A DNA stretch of 64,000 bases from Onishia niordana. GTDB lineage: Bacteria > Pseudomonadota > Gammaproteobacteria > Pseudomonadales > Halomonadaceae. The stretch is taken from positions 237,875 to 301,874 of the forward strand of contig NZ_SDSD01000005.1 in NCBI RefSeq assembly GCF_004798965.1. The letters run 5' to 3'. The position numbers and the translations under genes are program-made. The stretch's first letter is position 1. Each line of letters opens with the position of its first letter. This document shows positions 10,801 through 18,465 of this stretch, in pieces. The notes beneath the pieces are model-generated. The model saw only the letters and a program-made list of their open reading frames with translations, was not told where the DNA came from and ran no database searches.

Positions 10801-11755
10801 CTCGCAGCTGGCGGGGCTGGCGGCGAGTCTCGAGGACCCGCGTTACCTGAGGTTGGCCGACTATGCGCGAGCCTGCTGCGAATATTGGGCGGGCAGCATT
10901 CGTCAGGCTTGTGCTCACCTGGAAGAGGTCGATCCTCTTCACCAGCCGATGATGATCGAATGGCTACCGTTCTCGGATCACCCCCAGGTGGCTGCCGCCT
11001 GTTATCAGGGCTGGGCATTGTGCCTGCGAGGCGACTATCGCCGGGCCGAGGCGCAGGCCGAGGCGGCGATCCGCCTCGCTGAAAGCTTCAACCATCCCGG
11101 CTCACTTGCCATGGCCTTGATGTATGCCGCTGCCGTCTATCGCCAGCTGGGGCATGTTCATCTGGTCAGTCGGCGTGCGCAGCGTGCCTTCGAGCTAACC
11201 GGCACCCCGGATCTGCACCTGTGGCAGATGTCGTCGCAGGGCCTGTTGGGCTGGGAGCGTGCCTTGTCGGGAGATCGTGAGGGGCTCAAGGTGATCGAGA
11301 CCTGCATGGAAGAGTTCGATGCTATCTCGGGGCGTCATCGCTACCAGACGCCGATGCTGTGGTGGGTCGATGCCCTGGTGGCGTGTGAAGAGTTCGAGCG
11401 TGCCGAAGACTATCTCGATCAGTGCTTGCTGGTGGCACAGGAGCGTAGTTCGCTTTACATGCCGGAGCTGGCACTTCAACTGGCGCGTGTACGCCAGCGA
11501 CTGGGGCATCCAGTCGAGGAAGTGCGACGTCTGACCGAACAGGCGCTGGAGCAGGCACGCGAGCACGATAATATTCACCAGCAGTTGAATGCGCTGGAGC
11601 TGTGGCTGACGCTGGTTGACCCGCAGGATCTGGCCGCGCGAGATGCGTTCCGCCAGCTGCTAAGTGTGGTCAGCATCAGTGATGCACCGGTGCTCATGCG
11701 TTGGCGCACTCTGCTTGACCATCGCTTGGCGGCACCGGCCCGCGCCGAAAGCTAG
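7853..11755 (+). CDS. SARP/BTAD - cyclase-like - STAND ATPase - TPR regulator
   Basis: A 1300-residue cytoplasmic protein. In order: residues 5-100, an OmpR-like winged helix of SARP type (KVKALLVYLLLHDQPVNRATLAELLW, then GRTNLRHALHCLRQSL); 105-240, a bacterial transcriptional activator (BTAD) helical region; 272-450, a segment following class III nucleotide cyclases (RQLSVMAI, GGFWLTGATGGLG, LAAGLNSGRVVYV, ELVISHESSQ) but without the metal-binding Asp; 465-720, an AAA/STAND ATPase (VGRESDLRKL, Walker A GPSGMGKSA 496-504, Walker B LMLDDLQWLD 617-626); about 830-1290, TPR-like helical repeats. No LuxR helix-turn-helix at the C-terminus, so DNA binding must be N-terminal. ATG with AGGA 9 bases upstream. 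It is alone between miaE and a terminator, so its target is not evident. Likely a signal-integrating transcription regulator. Confidence 0.8.
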   Translation: MREPSVNEQLALFGHFSLNLGEDCLTQFSYDKVKALLVYLLLHDQPVNRATLAELLWPDQGLSSGRTNLRHALHCLRQSLGDEADQVLVVSRQTIAFKLPKSWAFDLHELQDLLDGVANIPNLEAILDAYRGDLVEELQLSACSEFQRWLLQVRNEWRQRVIAFAETVIDEHDDVPESLLRTLVSRFSGYGPFHECLVRQLAEQGQSAAAHEEYNAYLQLLALSGQQPELSFLQLARYWSESQSELSPITHQGAFSRAVAADSAPLQEDEIEQRQLSVMAIRLKLEGDWQDRAETCACLRLQIELLRWLEEQCHHLGGFWLTGATGGLGLACFGTHGPAHQLAELVALYEHCRKALPEESQRRWSGEGDMPTFTLAAGLNSGRVVYVPERQLVDPLGQVTQRSLDLMGAADGSELVISHESSQHMPPALDLQPRLTSRLVACDGRVQLRALVLGENEGGRDALPPSLVGRESDLRKLRDALARAGIGLRQSVLVRGPSGMGKSALMVAFRQLEQSRDAAICWQPATRMAAQTPYSVARMLLRWHLKEELSESLLDEVLAGHPALEMDDNHRRLLAEALGICQSDETDLTQSGEAVELVARLLKQLIEDLTQDRPLVLMLDDLQWLDEPSYKLLAALQTRLPINCPLLLVASHHGRESLPSKLHWDQQITLGRLDNQQSSNLLSQLARRYHLHLSPRLRNQLIERCDGVPLYLQEICRRLDMERREGRSVQIDELPQGLLGLLASRIDQLDADREVAQIAAVLGRQFRVDFLTECSGWESVRLKQALDQMLRLEVIEPCTSSSECEYQFSHQLLQEAAYLSCPRDVRVSIHRQVVSLIEERFPIWISRHPGDFATHLRRSGDYARGARYFELAAREALKVSANRTALKMADEGLASLRQVDDCAEREISLLTVRGQAAFAMEGHASPTAHECFVRARDLLSVQSSSDKDQADDETDLEQRFLVKWGLWVGCSQRHAHADAFSLASQLAGLAASLEDPRYLRLADYARACCEYWAGSIRQACAHLEEVDPLHQPMMIEWLPFSDHPQVAAACYQGWALCLRGDYRRAEAQAEAAIRLAESFNHPGSLAMALMYAAAVYRQLGHVHLVSRRAQRAFELTGTPDLHLWQMSSQGLLGWERALSGDREGLKVIETCMEEFDAISGRHRYQTPMLWWVDALVACEEFERAEDYLDQCLLVAQERSSLYMPELALQLARVRQRLGHPVEEVRRLTEQALEQAREHDNIHQQLNALELWLTLVDPQDLAARDAFRQLLSVVSISDAPVLMRWRTLLDHRLAAPARAES

Positions 11756-11795
11756 TCGATCAGGTGCGTCAGTAGCGCCCCACTGTAGAGAAAAC

Positions 11796-11830
11796 AAAAC
11801 GGCCCATCTGCTTGCGGATGGGCCGTTTTT
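11796..11830. terminator. bidirectional intrinsic terminator
   Basis: AAAACGGCCCATC / GATGGGCCGTTTTT stem with an 8-base loop and T tract, between the large regulator (plus) and the ykgJ-like gene (minus). It has A and T tracts on both sides, so it can end both units. Confidence 0.9.
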
Positions 11831-11869
11831 GTTGGGCGTGAAAGCACTGCTATCTAAAGTAGCGCTGTT

Positions 11870-12217
11870 TCATGTCAAGGCTTCCCATTCGGCGATTCGC
11901 TCCAGTGCTTGGTCGCGATGAGTGCCGCAGAGCTCAGGGTCGAAATCGAAGCGTGCACAGACCTCAGGTCGACTAGGGTCACCGAACAGTCGACAGAGGT
12001 TGTCGTCATCGAGCTGCACGCAGCGAACGCCTGCCGGTTTACCTCTTGGCATGCCAGGAATGGAAGAGCTGATCGAGGGCGCGATGCAGCAGGCTCCACA
12101 GCCAGGGCGACAACCGTCCTCGGTGGCGTCGACACCTGTAGGTGGGGCAGCATCGGTTTGCATCGTCTCGGATATGGCGTCGGACGCAACCTTACGGCTG
12201 GCAATCAATCGGCTCAT
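11870..12217 (-). CDS. YkgJ-family cysteine cluster protein
   Basis: A 115-residue protein with the YkgJ/UPF0153 pattern: CRPGCGACCIAPS, SSIPGMPRGKPAGVRC, then CRLF and RPEVCARFDF. The clustered cysteines probably hold zinc or an Fe-S cluster; the biochemical role is unknown. The ATG overlaps the queD stop (ATGA), with GGAG 8 bases upstream inside queD, so it is translationally coupled to the queuosine genes. An internal Met at residue 19 is a less likely start. It is the last gene of a minus-strand unit queC-queE-queD-ykgJ ending at the hairpin 11796-11830. Context suggests a link to queuosine metabolism, but such genes also occur without it. Confidence 0.8.
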   Translation of the reverse strand: MSRLIASRKVASDAISETMQTDAAPPTGVDATEDGCRPGCGACCIAPSISSSIPGMPRGKPAGVRCVQLDDDNLCRLFGDPSRPEVCARFDFDPELCGTHRDQALERIAEWEALT

Positions 12218-13059
12218 GGGGTGTGCTCCGCGATGGCTCCCTTGCCAATGCCCTCGAAGGCCTGAACGCGGGTCGCTTGACCGGTTCCACCGGCTATCTC
12301 ATTGGCAAGCCAGGCGGCGATCTGCTCAATGGTCGTGGCGGTTGGCAAAATCACGCAGCGCTCGCGGGGTAGCATCAGGAAGAAATCGCCCTGGGGCGCG
12401 CGATAGCGGGTTGCCAGCATCCCTTTAGCCTCTAATTCGTGGTTATCCTCGATATCACTTTTATCGACCAGGTAACGATCGGCCAGGCGCTCGGCCCATT
12501 CGGCCTCGAGTGCCGGCGCGCGAGTGCCAGCCTGCCAGATATGGAGCGGCGAACGGTGGCCGTGGGCGATGCGCTGGCAGTTGCCGTCATGGCGGCGCAG
12601 GCCGTGGCTGTAAGTGTAGCTAGCGCCAGTGAGCGGTTCATCCTGAAAGCTCAGGCGTATCGCACTGACCCGCGGCGGCGGCTGGCGCATCATCTCCTCG
12701 GCGAAGCGCTCGGCGAGATCTGACGAGGTGATCTCTGCAGCGGGCACCAGGGTGAAGGCCTGCTGCGGGCCGCGCACCTCCATAACGTAGGGCGTGGTGG
12801 TGCGGATCGCGAGACCTTCGGGGCACTCGCTGACCGTTATGCCCGGTGCGTCAATGGGGACGATCAGGGTGTGGTCGGCGCCGTCATCCAGCCGTGACTT
12901 GATCCACGGTTTGACGTGGCCAAAGTCGAACAGCATGCCATCCTCGCCCAACTCACCGTCGAGCTCGGTATTGACCTGCCAACTGACGCCGATGAGACCG
13001 CGATGAGGGCACCACAGCGAGGCATCGAGTTGGGTCAGAGCGTTGACGAATAGCGTCAT
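12214..13059 (-). CDS. queD: 6-carboxytetrahydropterin synthase, long two-domain form
   Basis: Second step of queuosine precursor synthesis: dihydroneopterin triphosphate to 6-carboxy-tetrahydropterin. At 281 residues it is over twice the usual length of about 120. The N-terminal half (1-140) has a PTPS-like T-fold pattern (WQVNTELDGEL, MLFDFGHVKPWIKSRLDDGADHTL) but no HxH zinc motif. The C-terminal half (about 150-281) contains a canonical zinc segment, SYTYSHGLRRHDGNC then RIAHGHRSPLHIW. The protein therefore reads as two fused T-fold units, only the second with the zinc His triad. The start at 13059 overlaps the queE stop (TGATG). The upstream longer frame lies inside queE. Product identity also rests on the queC-queE neighbours. 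Confidence 0.85.
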   Translation of the reverse strand: MTLFVNALTQLDASLWCPHRGLIGVSWQVNTELDGELGEDGMLFDFGHVKPWIKSRLDDGADHTLIVPIDAPGITVSECPEGLAIRTTTPYVMEVRGPQQAFTLVPAAEITSSDLAERFAEEMMRQPPPRVSAIRLSFQDEPLTGASYTYSHGLRRHDGNCQRIAHGHRSPLHIWQAGTRAPALEAEWAERLADRYLVDKSDIEDNHELEAKGMLATRYRAPQGDFFLMLPRERCVILPTATTIEQIAAWLANEIAGGTGQATRVQAFEGIGKGAIAEHTP

Positions 13060-13700
13060 CAGTCGATCCCCGCAATCTTGTGAGTCTGCAGTGAGAGCTG
13101 CCATTGAGGGGCGCCTAGGCAGTAGTCGACGACATCGGCCATGGTGTTGCCGTCACCTCCCAGTGGTGCAAGGTCCATGGGTTGCAGATAGAAATGGTCA
13201 AAGTTGAGCCCGTCGAAACGCGCGGGCGGGGCATCCTGTTGCGGATAGACCAGCTTGAGCTCGTTGCCAGCGGTGATGGCAAGGGCGGTGTTGCCCTTGG
13301 GGCTGACGCATAGCCAATCGATACCGGCCGGCGGCATGAGCGTGCCGTTGGTCTCCACGGCGATTTCAAAATCGCGGGCATGCAGGGCATCGATCAGCGG
13401 CGTATCCAGCTGCAGCAGCGGTTCACCGCCTGTAAACACCACATAGCGACGCCCGCCCGGTACACCCGGCCATAGACTCGCCAGATGATCGGCGAGCGAT
13501 TCGGCATCGTGAAAGCGACCACCGTTCTGCCCGTCGGTGCCAATGAAATCGGTATCGCAGAAGCGGCAGGCGCTACTCGCCCGGTCCTGCTCGCGACCCG
13601 ACCAGAGATTACAGCCGGCAAAGCGGCAGAAGACACTGGCGCGTCCAGCCCGAGCGCCTTCGCCCTGCAGGGTATAGAAGGCCTCCTTGACGCTATACAT
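13059..13700 (-). CDS. queE: 7-carboxy-7-deazaguanine synthase (radical SAM)
   Basis: A 213-residue radical SAM enzyme that converts 6-carboxy-tetrahydropterin into 7-carboxy-7-deazaguanine. The N-terminus (YSVKEAFYTLQGEGARAGR) is the family hallmark. The cluster-binding Cys motif is the expanded QueE form, C-x14-C-x2-C (CNLWSGREQ...ACRFCDTDF). VVFTGGEPLLQ is the SAM-binding GGE motif. It lies between queC (8-base overlap at its 5' end) and queD (1-base overlap), so the three genes form a translationally coupled operon. Confidence 0.95.
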   Translation of the reverse strand: MYSVKEAFYTLQGEGARAGRASVFCRFAGCNLWSGREQDRASSACRFCDTDFIGTDGQNGGRFHDAESLADHLASLWPGVPGGRRYVVFTGGEPLLQLDTPLIDALHARDFEIAVETNGTLMPPAGIDWLCVSPKGNTALAITAGNELKLVYPQQDAPPARFDGLNFDHFYLQPMDLAPLGGDGNTMADVVDYCLGAPQWQLSLQTHKIAGID

Positions 13701-14472
13701 CGTGGCGACCTTCGCTGGAGTCAGCGCTGACTTCTGCGTCAGTGCCTGGCCGCTGTGATGTGTCGGCTTCGGGTCGCTGTGATGCGGTGGCTTCGGGCCG
13801 CTGTGAATAGCCCAGGGGATCGCTCAAGCCATGTTGCTCGAAGGCGGCCAGCCGCTCGCGGCAGCTGCCGCAGTCGCCGCAGGCAAGAGCCCTGCCTAGG
13901 TAGCAGGTCCAGGTCTTGGCGTAGTCGAGTCCCATGGCGAGGCCGTCGGCCAGAATCTCGCCCTTGCCCTTGTGCAGGTAGGGCGCCTCGATGGTCACCG
14001 GCGAGAAGTTGGCGATGGCGGCTACAGCGTTCATCTTATCGACAAACTCGGGCCGGCAATCCGGGTAGAGCACGTGATCGCCGCCGTGGGCGCCATAGAA
14101 AACGCGATCCGCGCCGATGTTCACCGCCTGGGCAATGGCCAGAGACAGCAGGATCATGTTGCGGTTCGGTACCACGGTGGCGCTCAGGTTGTCGGCATCG
14201 TAGTCGCCGCCGGGCAGTGCCTGGGAGGCGTCTGTCAGGGCGGAGTTGTCGATCAGGCCATGGATGGCACGGATATCGACGATCTGATGAGCGATCCCGA
14301 GCTCCTCGCATACCTGTTTGGCGGTATCGAGTTCGCGTGCGTGTCGTTGTCCGTAGTTGAACGAGAGCGCGTGGAGCTCATAACCCTCGCGGCGGGCCCG
14401 GTGCAACACCGTATAAGAGTCCATGCCGCCGGAGTAGATCACTACGGCACGGGGGGCTGAAGAGGAGGTCAT
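13693..14472 (-). CDS. queC: 7-cyano-7-deazaguanine (preQ0) synthase
   Basis: A 259-residue ATP-dependent enzyme that turns 7-carboxy-7-deazaguanine into preQ0. It shows the PP-loop YSGGMDSYT near residue 13 and the zinc ligands of TCYLGRALACGDCGSCRER. After the normal end near residue 225 there is a C-terminal tail of about 30 residues carrying three copies of an 8-residue repeat (SQRPEATA, SQRPEADT, SQRPGTDA), not a family feature. AAGGA 8 bases before the ATG at 14472 sets the start. It is the first gene of queC-queE-queD-ykgJ. Confidence 0.95.
   Translation of the reverse strand: MTSSSAPRAVVIYSGGMDSYTVLHRARREGYELHALSFNYGQRHARELDTAKQVCEELGIAHQIVDIRAIHGLIDNSALTDASQALPGGDYDADNLSATVVPNRNMILLSLAIAQAVNIGADRVFYGAHGGDHVLYPDCRPEFVDKMNAVAAIANFSPVTIEAPYLHKGKGEILADGLAMGLDYAKTWTCYLGRALACGDCGSCRERLAAFEQHGLSDPLGYSQRPEATASQRPEADTSQRPGTDAEVSADSSEGRHDV
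13746..13808. repeat. in-frame 24-bp tandem repeat at the 3' end of queC
   Basis: Three copies of a 24-base unit (core CGCTGTGATG / GGCTTCGGG) encode the SQRP repeats of the QueC tail. The unit length is a multiple of three, so gain or loss of copies keeps the frame. Confidence 0.75.
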
Positions 14473-14669
14473 GGGGAGTTCCTTCGGAGAATTTGTTACG
14501 GCCGGCCTGGCGGCACGGACGCCCGGGATCCGGTCCGGGCGAGTCGCGCATTGTAGAGATTGCCAGCGCTGCTGGCCATAGCGGGCGGTTGTCACTGCTT
14601 CGTTATGCGTTCGACATGGTCACGTCATGTCGGACGCGCAGGATATCGACAACACCGGAGGACTCCCCG

Positions 14670-16382
14670 ATGCTCGATATAGAACGCCTGATTGACGACA
14701 AATACCCTGCACTCAATAGCCGTGCAGCCGTGGTGCGCCAGCCTGCCATGGGGCTGTTGCGCCGCCTGATGCATGAGGATGAGGTCAATGACTTCCTGGC
14801 GCTGCATCAGGAAGCGGGCCCCTTCGAATTCATCGACCATGTTCTGGAGCACTTCCGCTTCAGTTACCTGGTCTCTGCACGTGAGCGTTGCAACATTCCG
14901 AATGAGGGGCGCGTGGTGATCGTCGCCAACCACCCGCTGGGCACCCTGGATGGCCTGGCGCTGCTCAAGTTGGTGGGTGAGGTGCGCCGAGACGTCAAGG
15001 TGATGGTCAACGACCTGCTGTGGGAGTTCGTGCCGCTGCGCCCCTTGTTGCTGCCCGTCGATAACCTGACCGGTAAAGGTTACCGCCAGACTGCCCGCGC
15101 CGGCAGCGAGGCGCTGATGGCCGAGCAGGCGGTCATTGTCTTTCCCGCGGGCGAGGTGTCCCGGGCAGGTCCCGCCGGCATTAAAGATGGCCCTTGGCTC
15201 AGCGGCTTCCTGCATTTGGCTCGCAAGACCAATGCCCCGATTCTGCCGGTGCACGTAGGCGGGCGAAATTCGGCACTGTTCTATTCGCTGTCGATGATCT
15301 ACCGGCCACTGGGCGGGCTGCTGCTGGTCAACGAGATGTTCAAGAAGCACGCCATGGACCTGCCGATCCGTGTCGGTGAGCCTATTCCCCTGACGCGCTT
15401 CGATTTGCCAGGATTAGCCAATCGCACCAAGCTCAAACTGCTTCGCAAGCATGTCTATCGGCTGGCCAAGAACAAGACGCCGCTGTTCGAGACCGAGCGG
15501 CCGATCGCCCACCCAGAGCCGCGACAGGCGTTGCGTGCCGAGCTGGAAAAAGCGCAGTGTCTGGGAACGACCAAGGAGGGCATGCGGATTCTATTGCACG
15601 AGTATCGCGCGGATTCCGTGGTGATGCGTGAACTGGGACGACTCCGCGAGCTGACGTTCCGTCGGGTAGGCGAGGGGACCGGTGAGAGCCGAGATCTGGA
15701 TGACTATGATCGTCATTATCAGCATCTGCTGGTCTGGGACGACAAGGCCATGGAGATTGCCGGCGCTTATCGCCTGGCAAGGGTCAATGGCGTGCTGGCG
15801 ACGCATGGCGTGGAAGGTCTTTATTCGGCGTCACTGTTCGACTGTTCAGAGGAATGGTTGGCAAGCGTCGGTGAGGGTATCGAGCTTGGACGCAGCTTTG
15901 TACAACCCAGGTACTGGGGACGTCGCAGCCTTGATCTGCTATGGCATGGCATCGGTGCCTACTTGAAAGCCAATCCATCGATCGCCTGGATGATCGGGCC
16001 GGTGTCGCTATCCAATGCCATTCCCCGTGCCGCACTGGAGCTGCTGGTGTATTTCTTTCAGCATTATTACGGTACCAGAGAAGAAGGCGTGCGAGCTCGT
16101 GCGCCATTCCGTGTATCTTCAGCCGTTGCGGACGAAGCTAAGGTGTTGTTCTGCCACGACGATGTGGCGGCCGACTTCAAGGTGCTCAAGCGACAGCTCG
16201 GCATGCATGGCGTGACAGTGCCGGCCCTCTATAAGCATTACACCGATCTTTGCTCACCTGGTGGTGTGCAGTTTCTGGATTTCAGCGTCGATGCCGACTT
16301 CGGTTACTGCGTAGATGGGCTGGTACGGGTAGAGGTTGCCCGGGTAAAGGCAAAAAAGCGGGTGCGATATATGGGCGAGTGA
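14670..16382 (+). CDS. olsF: bifunctional PlsC-like / GNAT acyltransferase (ornithine-lipid OlsF type)
   Basis: 570 residues in two acyltransferase domains. The N-terminal part (about 60-290) is a PlsC-type glycerolipid acyltransferase with NHPLGTLDG (NHx4D) and IVFPAGEVSR. The C-terminal part (about 335-560) resembles the OlsB/hemolysin-type GNAT fold (LRELTFRRVGEGTG...DLDDYDRHYQHLLVWD, IAGAYRLA, ELGRSFVQPRYWG). In OlsF the C-terminal domain N-acylates ornithine and the N-terminal domain then O-acylates lyso-ornithine lipid, giving phosphate-free membrane lipid. Membrane-associated, cytoplasmic face. The start at 14670 has GGAGG 9 bases upstream; the longer frame overlaps the queC promoter region. 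A monocistronic unit divergent from queC. The alternative is an uncharacterised lysophospholipid acyltransferase; architecture favours OlsF. Confidence 0.75.
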   Translation: MLDIERLIDDKYPALNSRAAVVRQPAMGLLRRLMHEDEVNDFLALHQEAGPFEFIDHVLEHFRFSYLVSARERCNIPNEGRVVIVANHPLGTLDGLALLKLVGEVRRDVKVMVNDLLWEFVPLRPLLLPVDNLTGKGYRQTARAGSEALMAEQAVIVFPAGEVSRAGPAGIKDGPWLSGFLHLARKTNAPILPVHVGGRNSALFYSLSMIYRPLGGLLLVNEMFKKHAMDLPIRVGEPIPLTRFDLPGLANRTKLKLLRKHVYRLAKNKTPLFETERPIAHPEPRQALRAELEKAQCLGTTKEGMRILLHEYRADSVVMRELGRLRELTFRRVGEGTGESRDLDDYDRHYQHLLVWDDKAMEIAGAYRLARVNGVLATHGVEGLYSASLFDCSEEWLASVGEGIELGRSFVQPRYWGRRSLDLLWHGIGAYLKANPSIAWMIGPVSLSNAIPRAALELLVYFFQHYYGTREEGVRARAPFRVSSAVADEAKVLFCHDDVAADFKVLKRQLGMHGVTVPALYKHYTDLCSPGGVQFLDFSVDADFGYCVDGLVRVEVARVKAKKRVRYMGE

Positions 16383-16609
16383 TCTTGGTCGCTTGATCAC
16401 GATGCAGCTTGGCGGCGCTTAGGGAAAATGGGACGCGTAGATCGGTCAAACAACGAGTCGGCCAGGGGGCGACAAGCCAGATCATGTTCTTGAGCGTGAT
16501 GGGTGGGTGGCTCGCTTGAGAAGATGCGCTGTTAGCGGTTGAAGGCTGGTCTTGGAGAGGTGAGCTGGTTACCCTCAAGGTTTGTGCGCACCCGTAACAG
16601 GATCTCGAT

Positions 16610-17020
16610 ATGGCCACCATCGAACATAGCGCGACATTGCCGGCGACGCCGGAGCGGGTCTTCGAGCTACTCGAACGTGTCGAAGACTTTGCGGATTATT
16701 CCGACCTGATCGAATCCATCGAATCGCTGGGTGATAAGCGTTATCGCTGGCATGTCAGGGCGGTTGGCGTCGATTGGGCCTTCGATGTGGTGATCACTGA
16801 GTCTCGCGCGCCGGAGCGTTTGGCATGGGAGTCTATCGATGGGGTGCAGAATCAGGGCTGTTACCGGCTTACGCCAGTCCCCGAGGGCACACTGGTGACG
16901 CTGACGCTTGATTACGTGATCAAGAATCGCCTGGTGGAAAGGGCCGTCAATAAGGCGGCCCGTCCCCTGGTGAACAAAGTCAGTCGACAGATTCTTGAGC
17001 GAGTCGAGGAGCGGCTTTGA
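16610..17020 (+). CDS. SRPBCC-family protein (RatA/cyclase-dehydratase-like)
   Basis: A 136-residue protein with the START-like fold signature: ATIEHSATLPATPERVFELLERVEDFADYSDLIESI at the start (read in two pieces, ATIEHSATLPATPERVFELL and ERVEDFADYSDLIESI), a central beta sheet and a long C-terminal helix (NKAARPLVNKVSRQILERVEERL). Such proteins bind hydrophobic ligands in the cavity; closest by pattern are RatA/Coq10-like lipid binders, but the smpB/ratB context of ratA is absent. AGGA 7 bases before the ATG. Convergent with the DUF2789 gene 24 bases downstream. Ligand and role unknown. Confidence 0.7.
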   Translation: MATIEHSATLPATPERVFELLERVEDFADYSDLIESIESLGDKRYRWHVRAVGVDWAFDVVITESRAPERLAWESIDGVQNQGCYRLTPVPEGTLVTLTLDYVIKNRLVERAVNKAARPLVNKVSRQILERVEERL

Positions 17021-17044
17021 GTCACCGCTCCCGGCTTCTTTTGC

Positions 17045-17281
17045 TCACCCCTTGCGCAGCGCGGCGTTGAGCTGATCGACTACCTCAGCCCAGTCAGCGT
17101 CATCTTCCAAGGCGCCACGAATCAACTCTGCCTGCCCCCGGTTCCAGAAGGGGGCTTCGGCCAGACTCACGTCATCGGATAATGGTGAATGCTGCTCGAT
17201 GAACGCCTGGATAGAGGCGTTATCGGCGGGCAGGCCGAGCTGCTCGAAGAGTTCACTGAAAGGGTGTACGGCGTGTTCCAT
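17045..17281 (-). CDS. DUF2789 domain-containing protein
   Basis: A 78-residue protein matching the DUF2789 family along its length (HPFSELFEQLGLPADNASI, QHSPLSDDVSLAEAPFWN, then RGQAELIRGALEDDADWAE). All-helical, acidic, no signal peptide or cysteine. AAAAGGAGA before the ATG at 17281 fixes the start. The family occurs in marine and halophilic gammaproteobacteria and has no known function. It lies on the same strand as ansA 125 bases upstream; cotranscription is possible. Confidence 0.8.
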   Translation of the reverse strand: MEHAVHPFSELFEQLGLPADNASIQAFIEQHSPLSDDVSLAEAPFWNRGQAELIRGALEDDADWAEVVDQLNAALRKG

Positions 17282-17406
17282 GGTCTGTCTCCTTTTGGCG
17301 GACCCCGTCTTGGACGTTTCCCGTAATTCAAGCACCTAGTGCGATCATCTTGCCATGCCACCGGCGTTGAATGGGATCCTCGTTTGCGCTGTGTGGCAGG
17401 CGTTGA

Positions 17407-18450
17407 TCAGCGCTCTCCGGTAAGGCTGGTCAGGAACTGACGCTTCCTGTCTGCGTCGCTCAATGGTTTGGCCAGCAGGTGGATCAGCTTTGTCATGGCG
17501 GCTTCAGGGGTCATGTCATCGCCAGACATCACGCCTGCGTCTGCGAGCCCCTGGCCAGCCGCATAGGCACCAATATCGATGCGCCCATACGGACATTGAC
17601 TGATGGCCGTCACCAGCTTGCCTTCCCCGTTGGCTTGGGCCAATACCTCGATCAGTGCCGGGTCGTCGGCGATATTGCCTCCCCCCCAGACTTCTAGCAG
17701 CGCGCCCTTGACGGTATCGTCAAGCAGAAGTGCGCCAACCTGTCGGGCGGTGATGCCTGGCCACAGCGCAATCCGTACCACAGGTGATGGGCCTAGTGCC
17801 CGATAGTCCGGGAGCTCAAACCGTTGAGCACCACGCTGATGGTCGCCAAGGCCGCGGCCGGGATAGAGTACGGGCAAACCGTCGACCATTTCGCCGAGTA
17901 AAGGATAGTTGGGGCTGGTGAAGGCATCCTCGGCCTGTGTCTGCCATTTGCGGGCACGAACGCCTCGTAGTAAGCACCCTGCGAAGTAGAGGGCGACTTC
18001 CTGAAGCGCTGGTAGAGCGGCGAAACGCAAGGCGCCTTCGATATTGTTAAGGGCATCACTCCCCCTTGATTCCAGAGGATGCATGGCACCCGTGAGCACG
18101 ACGGGTTTGTCGATGCCTTGGAGCTGAAAGGCCAGACTAGTGGCGGTCCAGCTCAGCGTGTCAGTGCCATGCAGTATGACGATGCCTGAATAAGCCTGCT
18201 GGTGATTCTCGATCAGTGCGGCGAGGCTCTGCCAGTCGGCCGGGCAAGCGCTGCTGGAGTCGATGGTTCTCGGGGTTGCCAGGAAGTCGAAGTCGGGCAG
18301 GCTGGCGCGCTGGGCTGGTGCCAGACTTTTAAGGGCATTACGCAGCCTTGTCTCGAAATGCTCGCCCGGTGCGAGGCCGTGAGGCGTCTCGACCATGCCG
18401 AGGGTTCCGCCGGTGTAGATGACCAGTAGCGGGGGACGCGACGCATGCAT
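17407..18450 (-). CDS. ansA: type I (cytoplasmic) L-asparaginase
   Basis: A 347-residue asparaginase that hydrolyses asparagine to aspartate and ammonia. The first catalytic motif YTGGTLGM carries the nucleophile Thr, and the second triad is in VILHGTDTLSWTA; GAMHPLESRGSDALNN is typical of AnsA. No signal peptide, which separates it from periplasmic AnsB. GGAG 6 bases before the ATG. It follows the esterase gene by 15 bases on the same strand, so the two are likely cotranscribed. Confidence 0.92.
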   Translation of the reverse strand: MHASRPPLLVIYTGGTLGMVETPHGLAPGEHFETRLRNALKSLAPAQRASLPDFDFLATPRTIDSSSACPADWQSLAALIENHQQAYSGIVILHGTDTLSWTATSLAFQLQGIDKPVVLTGAMHPLESRGSDALNNIEGALRFAALPALQEVALYFAGCLLRGVRARKWQTQAEDAFTSPNYPLLGEMVDGLPVLYPGRGLGDHQRGAQRFELPDYRALGPSPVVRIALWPGITARQVGALLLDDTVKGALLEVWGGGNIADDPALIEVLAQANGEGKLVTAISQCPYGRIDIGAYAAGQGLADAGVMSGDDMTPEAAMTKLIHLLAKPLSDADRKRQFLTSLTGER

Positions 18451-18465
18451 GGGAGACTCCTGTCA

